Shown here piece after piece: positions 10,634 through 22,600 of a stretch of DNA of 64,000 nt. A model generated the notes under the pieces. That model made no database searches and had not been told where the DNA came from. It saw nothing but the letters and a program-made list of their open reading frames with translations. The position numbers and the translations under genes were made by a program. Numbering within the stretch: the first letter of the stretch is position 1; every line of letters begins with the position of its first letter. Origin of the DNA: Corythoichthys intestinalis (taxonomy: Eukaryota; Chordata; Actinopteri; Syngnathiformes; Syngnathidae); the NCBI RefSeq assembly GCF_030265065.1, contig NC_080405.1, forward strand, positions 22,456,501 to 22,520,500. The letters run 5' to 3'.

Positions 10634-12450
10634 AACTCACCAACAGAAGCGTGCATTTAAAGAATTATAGGATTTATTTTTGTGCGTGCCTTCATAATAA
10701 GCAGCAATATGTCCAATGTTTTTTGGGTCACTTTAAACTTTATCATAAAGACAATAGAAGCCGTCCCTCGGTCTCCCTGGCTCGCCGCCTATGCTTTGCA
10801 TTGACTGAGAGTATAAGCCACGTTCACACTGTGTTGCGATGTGGGCGTGAAGTGTGTCAGCATTTGTTTTTATTTATTGGGGTTGATGTCACAGAGCCAA
10901 ATGAGCGAGATCCAAAGCCATACATGTGTTCTACTTAACACAACGCACACCCTAGTGTGGCCTCGCCGTTAGACCGCGGATGTCACGGTACTTGAAACAC
11001 TTGAATCGAGTTTTCGTAGACGAATCCTTGTAATCCTCGCTAACACCAAAGAGCAGCTTGGACAATAGTAGAATCAATTTTTCAGTATTGTTCAGAGAAG
11101 TTTTTTAGTGCATTATGACTATTAATCATGCTGTTTCAAATTTAATAATGTCGTGAAAGTAGGAAATACGATCAAATAACATTCAACTGCAAGATAGGTT
11201 TGGTTGTAGAGACACCATATCTACCTCCTCCATTTCAATATTTCGTACTGTCTCTCTGCAGCCAACTGCATCATCTGTCCACCTTTTTTTTTTTTTGTAG
11301 GAAATCCTGCCCCAACCAGTAACACACCCACCCAAAAAATGTCATCAGTGCATCGTTTTCTCATTGCGCTTTCATGTTGGTCAAAGCGGAGTCGACTTTT
11401 AAACATAGGAATCCCAGACTGATTATTCAATTCTAACACAGTGTGTGCCATTGTTGTTAAACACTTTGTACTGCTTTATGCACAGAAATGAAATAGTGTG
11501 TGTATAAAATATGTATTTAAAGTGTATTTTTATACTATAGCTGCAGTAGAATTCAAAAGGGAAGCATTTGTTGGACCAGCAAATGTTTTGTTGCGTACCA
11601 TGATGATTGCTTGCGTAAGCATTGCTCTACGTTGCTTTTCTTGTCATGTCGTGTTGATTCGCGAGTAACAATCCTGCCAAAATAATTGACTTTCTGTAAA
11701 TAGCCTTGAGGCATGTGCTGTATTTTATTATATATTCGACTTGCTTTACTATATTTGGTGTGTCCAGTTTGTTGCAGTGTACAAGAAGATACTTGCTTTG
11801 CTTCATATTTTGTCAAGTTTTATGAGATTGGATGATGATCATTCAAATTCTACACTGCAACTTTAGACTTATGCAATCACTTTGTAAAAGATGATTTGTC
11901 TTGACGTTCATTTCAGGGTCACCACAGGTTGATTGTATGGTTTCTCTTAGATGTGATGCATTTATTTACCGTTTTTCCTGTTTCTCAATATATACAATAG
12001 TCTATTTTTCTAAGCTTAGTGCCTTTCCCTAACATTTGGCTGAATTGCAATGCTTGAACTGGAAGACCAAAACTGTCCAGACATAAATCCAATGTATTAA
12101 GGACCATAACAACGTCAAGGTGGCCAGAACCACTTGCATTTGAAAAAAAAAAAAAAAAAGACATCAAATACCCCAATGAATGCATCTTCTTGAGTGGTTT
12201 TAATCATTCCTGCAGTCTGTGAACCTAATTTGGAACGCTAAATCAGATATGTGCATCATTCATAAAAATGCATTTTTTCGGGTTTAAGCCTGGTAGGAGA
12301 GGTTTTGCACATGAACATCTTTGTCATCACCTTTGTATATTATCACACACAGTTGCCTATGTAATAACTGCTGAAATGAATTAATCCTAGATACAACGAT
12401 CATTTTCACCAGCATGTGCATTTTATAAATAAATACATGAATGAAATAAA
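10634..12450 (+). other. slc43a1 3' untranslated region
   Basis: No coding frame of note follows the slc43a1 stop for 1.8 kb, up to a canonical AATAAA at 12445-12450. No transposon ends are recognisable in this stretch, unlike its surroundings, which fits retained transcribed UTR. The 3' end position is inferred from the signal only. Confidence 0.6.
12445..12450 (+). promoter_or_regulatory. Poly(A) signal AATAAA, slc43a1
   Basis: This is a canonical hexamer on the plus strand, the most plausible 3' end signal for slc43a1. It lies 18 bp before the opposing med19 signal. Confidence 0.6.
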
Positions 12451-12468
12451 ACTTTGTGTAAAAGAGGT

Positions 12469-12474
12469 TTTATT
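12469..12474 (-). promoter_or_regulatory. Poly(A) signal AATAAA, med19
   Basis: The plus strand reads TTTATT, so the minus strand carries AATAAA about 440 nt beyond the med19 stop. Cleavage 10-30 nt further on would fall inside the 3' end of slc43a1, making the two transcripts overlap tail to tail. Confidence 0.6.
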
Positions 12475-12915
12475 TACAATAGCTCCAAAACATGTTAGCC
12501 AATAGATTCACAGCAAAGTGGCTCAGTGTCACTGTCTGCACAGTCAAGACAAAAGTCATTCATACCTGGTCAAATTTGTATTCAACTTGTTTAAAAAAAA
12601 ATACATTTTGGGCTTAACTGTGCATGCCTAGTCATCTTGTTGAGAAATCCATTCCATGGCATTGGTTGGGGCGAGCAATGAAAATTGTAACAAAAGTTTG
12701 CGTTGGAAATAGAAACATTTTTACAACATAGAGACAAAGCTGGATAGCTTTGTCCTCATCATTTAAAGGAGTCCAAAGTGTCGTGCCCACAGCTCTTGAA
12801 TGCATGACAAAGTTTGTAGTTTCCAGTCGATCTGCTCTTCCACAACAGCATATTTTCTATCAATACAGACTTATATACAAGCCGCCACTCAAGACTCAGA
12901 CGCGTGGGCTCGGGC

Positions 12916-15900
12916 CTATCTGAGGCTGTTGCTGTTGGTCTGTGAGCCGGCCAGACCAGTGTGATCAGGGCTGTGTCGGTTCTGTAGAAAAATGGGAGTA
13001 TATCAATAACAACGTCACTGAAGAGTACCAAAGAGCACCCCATTATTTTATACCGAGAGATCAAACATCAGACATAATTTTTTAGTTTTATATCTGGGTG
13101 TTAAACTAAAAGTATATTCGATTCAATTCAATAAACTTTATTCATCCCTTGGAAGAGTTCCCTCAGGGAAATTTTGTGATATTACGTCACGCAATTCTCG
13201 TATCGGTTCAAAATCCGTCTGTATCGATCCTTACATGTGTGTTTTTGTTGGAAATTAACAATTAAGTGGCAGCACTTCTACTCCCGTCCACTAGTTGCAG
13301 TGTGCAACAGCATTGCCTTGCAGTCTGCTGAAGTAACAACATTAGATTAATCCGAGTACAGAGATTCTAGTGGTTGGTCGCCATTACTGGGGTGTTTAAA
13401 CACAGCCCAGTGTCAGTCAATGTAAACAGTAACATTATCTGCTGTTGGTTGTGTGCGGCATACAGTGGGGAGAACAAGTATTTGATACACTGCCGATTTT
13501 GCTGGTTTTCCCACTTACAAGCCATGTAGAGGTCTGTAATTTGTATCATAAGTTCTCTTCAACTGTGAGGGACGGAATCTGATACAAAAATCCAGAAAAT
13601 CACAATGTATAATTTTTAAATAATAAATTTGTATTTAACTGCATGAAATAAGTATTTGATACATTACCAACTAGTAAATATTTTGGCTCTCAGTTCTTTT
13701 TTAAGAACCCATCCTGTTCTCCACTCATTACCGGAAGTAATTGCACCTGTTTGAACTTGTTACCTGTATAAAAGACACCTGTTCACATGCTCAAACAAAC
13801 AAACTCCAACCTCTCCACAACGGCCAAGACCTAAGAGCTGTGTAAGGACATCAGGGATAAAATAATAGACCTACACAAGGCTGGGATGGACGACAGGAAA
13901 AAAAACAAGCAGCTTGGTGAGAAGGTAACAACTGTTGGAGCGATTATTAGAAAATGGAAGAAGTTAAGTTGATGGTCAATCTGCCTCGTTCTGGGGCTCC
14001 ATGCAAGATCTCACCTCACTGATCATGAGGAAGGTGAGGGATCAGCCCAAAACTACACGGCAGGACCTGGTCAATGACCTGAAGAGAGCTGGAACCACAG
14101 TCTCGAAGAAAACCATCGGAAACACATTACGCCGTCATGGATTAAAATCCTACAGCGCACGCAAGGTCCCGCTGCTGAAGCCAGTGCATGTCCAGACACC
14201 TCTGAGGTTTGCCATTGACCATCTGGATGATCCAGAGGAGCAATGGGAGAAGATCATGTGGTCGGATGAGACCAAAATTGAACTTTTTTGTCTAAACTCG
14301 GCTCGTTGTGTTTGGAGGAAAAAGAAGGATGAGTACAACCCCAAGAACACCATCCCAACTGTGAAACATGGAGGAGGAAACATCATTTTTTGGGGGCTGC
14401 TTCTCCGCCAAGTGTACAGGACGACTGCACCGTATTGAGGGGAGGAAGGATAGGGCTATGTATCACCAGATCTTGGCTGATAACCTCTTTCCCTCAGTGA
14501 GAGCCCTGAAGATGGGTCGTGGCTGGGTCTTCCAGCATGACAACGACGCAAAGCACACAGCCAAGGCAACTAAAGAGTGGCTCCGTAAGAAGCATCTTAA
14601 GGTCCTGGAGTGGCCTAGCCAGTCACCAGATCTGAACCCCATAGAAAATCTATGGAGGGAGCTAAAAGTCCGTGTTGCCCGGCAGCAGCCCCGAAACCTG
14701 AAGGCTCTGGAGAAGATCTGCATGGAGGAGTGGGCCAAAATCCCTGCTGCAGTGTGTGCAAACCTTGTCAAGGACTACAGGAAACGTTTGGTATCTGTAA
14801 TAGCAAACAAAGGTTTCTGGACCAAATATTAAGTTATTTCATTCAATTAAATGCAAATTTATTATTTAAAAATCATACACCGTGATTTTCTGTTTCTTTG
14901 TATTAGATTCCGTCCCTCACAGTTGAAGAGAACTTATGATACAAATTACAGACCTCTACATGCTTTGCAAGTGGGAAAACCAGCAAAATCGGCAGTGTAT
15001 CAAATACTTGGTTCTCCCCACTGTACTTCAGCAATGACGGACGGGGTAATTCCGGTCGTTTTGCTCGGATTAGTCCTTTCGTAAATCTGAAATTTGGGCT
15101 CATTTTGGCTTTTACTGCAAAAATGGAGGCATGGACTATTTAGAAACCTGATTTAAGCAGGTTTAGACTAAAGCCGGTTTGCACTAAAAAGAGAATGTTT
15201 TACTGGAAGCCATATGTTGTTAAAAAGTAAAACGAAAACATTTGTATTTGAGTGCTGGATGAGGTTTAAAGAATAAATTGATATAAATGTACTTTTAGGC
15301 ATATGCGGAGATTGAGGGGAGGGAGGTGGTGCAATGCCCTCCCTAGAGGCCCAAAAATTTCACAGCATGTAACTGACTTTCCCCATACATATATGGCGGA
15401 AAACACAGACAATGCTAGAAAAGCAGTTTCTGCTCTTGCACCCCTCTTTAAAATAGGCTGCTGTATTTTAAGCCATAACAACTGTTGTGTTTGGTAAAAC
15501 AATATGTCTATATTCTGCCATAGCAGTTTCAAGGCGCATTATGCCCCCGGACTATTTTTTAATTTTTTCCGGTTTACCCTGGAGACTCCCGTTTACAGTC
15601 ACCGCGCAACCGCTTTTGTTTTAACCCAGCCATAAAAAGAAGGTAAGTAATTATTTATTATTCGAAATGTCTATCATTTTAGCTTTAAATCATTAATTGA
15701 TGTCTAATATTTAGTTATGAATGCTCCAAACAAAGTTTCGTTGGGCTTTTTGTAACAATGACAAATATTCTGAATCTGGCAAAAAAAAAAAAAAAAAAAA
15801 AAAAACTTTAAAAAACTATTCACTCGCATTCTCTGAAATAGATTACGTCACAATGAAAAAAATAGTGTCTGTAAATAGGCCCTGGATATACCTCATAACT

Positions 15901-18900
15901 ATCGCTTGTATTTTTTTGTAACTGTCTCATTTTCCCCGATATTTTAGATCAGGGGTCCCCATTGACCGGGCCACGGACCGGTACCGAATTTGGTAATGGG
16001 CCGTGCAGAAATAATAAATAATTTATTAACGACTGCATTCTGGCCGATTGACTTTGGCCTGTGCCGCATAACACACCAATATCCCTGTCTACTCTAGACA
16101 TACAACTACAGGATAGGAGGTCGTCATAGAAATGCATTGATTGGACTGTTAGCAGTACATCTTGTTTTGATATCTATGCGCGCTTGGCCTCGATAATAAC
16201 ATATGACGTAAGTCGTCGCCCATCACATTTGTTCCCGGAAATAATTAGCCCACACTAGAATGACTGAAAAACAGATGTCTTTGGACAGATTTTTTACGGT
16301 GAAAAGCGAACCTGACGAGCCAGAAGATGAGCCTACAACCTCGAAGAAAACAAAATCTTGCTACTTCCCAATCACTTAAGACCCAAGAACTGCGAAGGAG
16401 TGATTCGTGACCCGTATGTGAATAAACCAAGTGATTCGAGCATGTCTGTGCAACAGGAATTATCAGCTTGTAGAGATCGCAAATCACGGCGACTTTAAAC
16501 CTACGTTTTAGACAACTCTACCGAGGTTCTGTTTTAAAGTCATTTCGGAATATCCTGACATCACTACAAGAGCAATGAAAACGGTGCTACAATTTCCAAC
16601 ATCATATCTTTGTGAAGCGGGCTTCTCTCACTCTCCCATCACGGGACCATCTCGTTTCAACGAAACAAGCTCAGGCTAATCACTGATTCTGCGGGTGAGT
16701 TGTATTTTCCCCGCACTTAACACGATAGGGCTAAAAACAAATGTTATTTTATATTTGCTGTATTTTTCTGCCGCACATTGCCGGTGTTCTGACAAATTTG
16801 GCATGCGCGTAACGTTAAAAATGACCGCGAATGCAGCGATTCCAAAGTACACACTACAAACGTTTGCCATGCTAGCTGTACACAACAACTGCATGCAGCT
16901 CTCTCTCTTAACGACTTCACCGTGTCGTTAAGCATTAATTTATGCCATTTTCGTGTTGCACATGTATGTTTCTGATGTAAATAGTTATTTAATAACATTG
17001 AGAGTCCAAGTGAATATAAAAGAGGGCTTTTTTCACCACCACAAAAGCTTTGAGAGCAAAATTTAATAAGGGTGCAAAATTTGACAGAACACCAGTCCAT
17101 GGGGGAAAAAAAAAAAAAAAAAAATCAGACCGGTGCGTGATGCAAAAAAGGTTGGGGGACCCCTGTTTTAGATGATCAATTGAAACAAAAAAAAAAAAAG
17201 AGGAAAAAAAAAAAAAAAACGTTTAAAAGGGTAAATATCTGAAAAAGATACATCTCGACCAGTCGATGTCTGTGATTTGTGCATTGCGATCTTTGTTATA
17301 TTACCGTGTTCCACCCATAAAATCCCCACGAAGTCCGGCTGTGGCTATTCACAGCTGTGTCTTGACAATCGCTACAGAGAGTTTTGGGATCGAAATAAGG
17401 TAGTAAGAGGCGATAATATCTCGTCAAAAATCATGGTGTCTTTAATCATGCTCTCACCTCGAGTTACCGGAAAGCCACAAAAGACATAAATTGCAATTGA
17501 ACACTAGTGAGAGAATTATGGACGCAGCAGGCTAACTGACAAGTGTGCTGTCCATTATCTTTTTGACCCTTGTTGCCATTTAGAACTTTAGATTGCTTAT
17601 TATTAGGGCTGTCAAACGATTAAAAATTTTAATCGAGTTAATTACAGCTTAAAAATTAATTGTAATTAATCTTAATTCAAACCATCTATAAAATATGCCA
17701 TATTTTTCTGTAAATTATTGTTGGAATGGAAAGATAAGACACAAGATGGATGTATACGTTCAACATACGGTACATAAGTACTGTATTTGTTTCTCATAAC
17801 AATAAATCAACAGGATGGAATTAACATTATTAACATTCTGTTAAAGCGATCCATGGATAGAAAGACTTGTAGTTCTTCAAAGATAAATGTTAGTACAAGT
17901 TATAGAAATTTTATATTAAAACCCTCTTAATATTTTCGTTTTAATAAAATTTGTAAAATTTTCAATCAAAAAATAAACTAGTAGCCCGCCACTGTTGATA
18001 TCAATAATTACACAATGCTCTTTGGTGCGTAAGCCCATAAAATCAGTCGCACCCAAGCGCCAGCAGAGGTCGACAAAACTCCAAAAAAACACAAGTAACA
18101 AGTTGGCATTGCACTGTGCTGTCATTTTAATCTGTTTGAGCGGCGCATGTGCGTTAATTGCGTCAAATATTTTAACGTGATTGATTTAAAAAATTAATTA
18201 CCGCCCGTTAACGCGATAATTTTGACTGCCCTTATTATAGGATGATACTAATGTATTGGATACATTAGATGCTTAAATCATAAAGCCGAGGTCCTAGGCT
18301 TCAAGGCTAAATACAATAGTGTTATGTAGTCATATTTATGTTCCCTTTATGCATATGGAGCCTTTTATTTTCAGTATCTTGCATTCAAATTCTTTAATCA
18401 TAATTGAAAAAATATTTTAAAAGCCCACTGCAAAAATTTAAATGTTATGATATTGGAGTTTAACCCCTAAAATTCCCCTTAAAAATGTTTCTTGGCACTG
18501 AATAAAATTAAGCCAAATCAAAAAATGTATGCAATAAAGTTATCATTAACTACACAGCTACGTAACTCCCCGTTTAGCCAATTTTATTTACAAAACAAAA
18601 CACAGGGCTAAATTAAATCTATCTTTACTCACACACCAATTTCCTTTATTATTGTACATCACTCACGTCTTAGTGCATGCATATTGATTATCAAAGGCTT
18701 GAGTAGACAAAGGAGGGTCATCCTGAAGTGTTCGTTATTTATTATGTACCAGGATGGGTGTCCAAAATCGTTATCATATCATTACGACCTTAGTAGTCTT
18801 GTTTCTTACCTTCTTCTTTTTCTTGTCTTTCTTTTTCTTCTTGCGATCGGGATCATCATCCCTCTTTTTCTTCTTCTTCTTGGGATCGGTGTCTGAAGGC

Positions 18901-19620
18901 GTTTCCGCTGTGTAGCAGATGTTCCAGATGCAAAGGCATCTTAAAAACATGGATCATGTCTGAGAGAGCTCATGTGCGGTGGATGTGCTACCTTGAGGTA
19001 ATGGGTCCTGCGGGCGATGGTTTTTGTGCTTGTGCTTGCTCTTCTTCTTTGGTGGCTGTATATGCATCAGTCGGTATTGTTCTGGAAGCTGAAAAAGACA
19101 CAGACACATCAAACACTGTACAAGTTATCACTAATCTAATACCATCCACCATAATATATGTTTACGTGTCAACAGGACACAAACTGCTGCTTTCATTAGT
19201 GGATGTGTTAATATTGTACTGTAATTAAAAAAAAGTTTTAAAAAAACATTCTGTAGCGCATGTTAATTCAGATTGTGGCAACCCATAGGGCAACCTTAAG
19301 CCAATGGGAGGCAAGAAACATTTTAGAAGTGTAGCAAAATGGAGGGCTATTCATGATGCTCCAACCACTTGCTAATCATTTGACTGATGATGTGCTGTAT
19401 CCCGACTGCTATATTGCTGTCGGAACTTGATAGCTTTATCTTTACCAGCGTACACGGAGCTTAAGGGGGGGGGGGGGGGGGGGGTTAGGGTGTCAGGGGG
19501 TTGAGGAGCATAGTCCCTCCCCCCCGGTGGCCGACACATGTCAATTCACGGAATTGTCTTTCGTTATATGAATTTAAAATTAAGACTTTGCTGGTAAAAT
19601 GTCTATAAAAGCTGTAAAGC

Positions 19621-19654
<34 letters not shown>

Positions 19655-22600
19655 ATAATGGTTCTAAATAGGGTCGTTCCGATCATGTTTTTTTTGCTCC
19701 CGATCCGATCGTTTTAGTTTGAGTATCTGCCGATCCCGATATTTCCCGATCCGATTGCTTTTTTTTTTTGCTCCCGATTCAATTTCAATCATTCCTGATA
19801 ATTTTCCCCGATCATATACATTCTGGCAACGCATTAAGAAAAAAATGAATAAAACTCGGACGAATATATACATTCAACATACAGTACATAAGTACTGTAT
19901 TTGTTTATTATGACAATAAATCCTCAAGATGGCGTTTACATTATTAACATTCTTTCTGTGAGAGGGATCCACGGATAGAAAGACTTGTAATTCTTAAAGG
20001 ATAAATGTGACTTTGTATATTGTGACTAAATATTGCCATCTAGTGTATTTGTTGAGCTTTCAGTAAATGATACTGTAGCCATTTAACTTCTGCCCAAATG
20101 CATGATGGGAAGTGCAACCATGACTGTGCATAGTGGTACCAATTGATATATCTTCTCTGCGTTGGGAAATAATATAGGGTGTTAAGAAGAAGATCAATTA
20201 CTACCTTTCTTCCCCACATTGCTTCCCACGATTATTCTAATAGTTGGGAGAGGGATTGTAAGGCTTTACCCATTCAAATAAAGGCTCCAAAGGCTGCCAA
20301 AATTCACTCTACTCATTATACGCTGCCTTTTAGCTCTATATACTGTATGGGTAAAACGGCGCCATTATAGATTGTACGCGACAATGCGTGAGTGGTTCGT
20401 GCAGCGCATGCGTTAATTGCCTTAAATATTGTAACGTGATAAATGTAAAAAATATTAATTCTCGCCCTTAACGCGATAAATTTGATAACCCTACGTTAAG
20501 CTTAAACTAAAGACTCTGGAAGAGTGTAACACATTATCTCTGTAATGTTAAATACAATTAGAAAAAGATTTAATTAAAAAATATATATATATTAAAAAAA
20601 GGCATGTCCGATATTTTTTTGCTGATTCTGATACTTTGAAAATGACGTGATCGGACCCGATCGACATCTCTAGTTCTAAATTATTTTTCAAATAGATCTT
20701 GTGACTAGCACCTTAGAGACAGGCATTTGCTTTGCTTAGCCAAAACCACCTGAGGACAGAAGAGGAAAGATGGATATACTTAATTTTTTTCAAACCTAAC
20801 TCAAAAGCATAGCTGTCCTAAGCAGCCTGATTTAAAATTCCCCTAAAAAACATTATGGGAAACAAAAAAAATGCTCAATTTCAATGCATTATTATAAATA
20901 TTCCAGGCTGGAATATTCAGTCAAAAAGGATGCGGCGTCTACTTCTAGACTAGGCAAGACAGAAAAATGCGAGCTCACATGCACACACACAGATGGGTTG
21001 CCTGTATGTACGAGCTTGGGCTAAGCTACTATCAGAGCATAAAGCTTGTAAGTTATTTTATTGCCGATACTGCGTTTCGGAGTCATCAACATGTTTTGCC
21101 CTCCGCCGCCACAAAAATCAAACTCTGCCTATGTTTACCGGGCCTGTGTGTAGTCTGAAGCCTGTTAGCAATGCGCCGGTGAGCGGACTGAACGAGTTTC
21201 CGGAGACTGGTGGCTTATCGATCAGCGATCGCAGTGAGCTCCCATCTTGATTCCCGGGACAGTCAATCATACCTGGGACAAAGAAGAGAAAAGGTTACCC
21301 ATTCAAAGTGAGCACACAGATACAATGGCCTGGTGAGAATGGGTTCATTTTCTGTTCCTTCCATGTCTCAGGCAACAGAGCTTGATAAATGCTTGCAAAG
21401 ATGACAAACATTTCAGATAATCATGCATTTAAGTTAATCCTTCCCGTTGATACACTGCTGGCCAAAAGTATTGGCACCCCTGCAATTCTGTCAGATAATG
21501 CACAATTGTTCCCAGAAAATGATTGCAACTACAAATGCATTTGTAGTAATATCTTCATTTATTTTGCTTGCAAGGAAAAAAAAAAAATACACCAAACTTC
21601 AAAAATGGGCCGGACAAAAGTATTGGCACCCTCAGCCTAATACTTGGTAGCACAACCTCTAGACAAAATAACTGCAAACAACCGCTTGCGGTATCCATCA
21701 ATGAGTTTCTTACAATGCTCTGCTGGAATTTTAGACCATTCTTCTTTGGCCAATTGCTCCAGGTCTCTGAGATTTGAAGGGTGCCTTCTCCAAACTGTCA
21801 TTTTCAGATCTCTCCACTGTTGTTCTATGGGATTTAGGTTTGGACTAATTGCTGGCCACTTTACAAGTCTCCAGTGTGTTCTCTCAAACCATTTTCTAGT
21901 GCTTTTTGAAGTGTTTTGGGTCATTGTCCTGCTGGAAGACCCATGACCTCTGAGAGACCCAGCTTTCTCATACTGTGCCCTACATTATGCTGCAAAATTT
22001 GTTGGTAGTCTTCAAACTTCATTATGCAATGCACACGGTCAAGCAGTCCAGTTCCAGAGGCAGCAAAGCAACCACAAAACATCAAGGAACCTTCGCCAAG
22101 TTTGACAATGTGGACAGTGTTCTTTTATTTGAAGGCCTCATTTCCCCCCCCTGAAAACTCTTATTATGTTGATGCCTTTTCCCAAAAAGCTCTACTTTTG
22201 TCTCATCTGACTAGAGACCATTCTTCCAAAATGTTTTTGGCTTTCTCTGGTATTTTTTGCCAACTCCAGCCTGGCTTTTTTATGTTTCTGGGTCAGAAGT
22301 GGGGTCTTCCTGGGTATCCTACCACAGAGTCCCTTTTCACTCAGACGCTGACGGATAGTATGGGTTGAGACTGTTGTACCCTCGGACTGCAGGACAGCTT
22401 GAACTTGTTTGGATATTGGTCGAGGTTCTTTATCCACCATCCACACAATCTTTTGTCGAAATCTCTCGTCAATTTTTTCCCCCGTCCACATATAGGGAGG
22501 TTAGCCACAGTGCCATGGGCTTTACACTTATTGATGACACTGCGCATGGTAGACACAGGAATATTCAGGTCTTTGGAGATGGACTTGTGGCCTTGAGATT

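Noticed and set aside
18684-18896. Plus-strand Leu-rich, membrane-like frame
   Set aside because: It is the antisense of the lysine-rich med19 exon; AAG/AAA runs read as CTT/TTT on the other strand.
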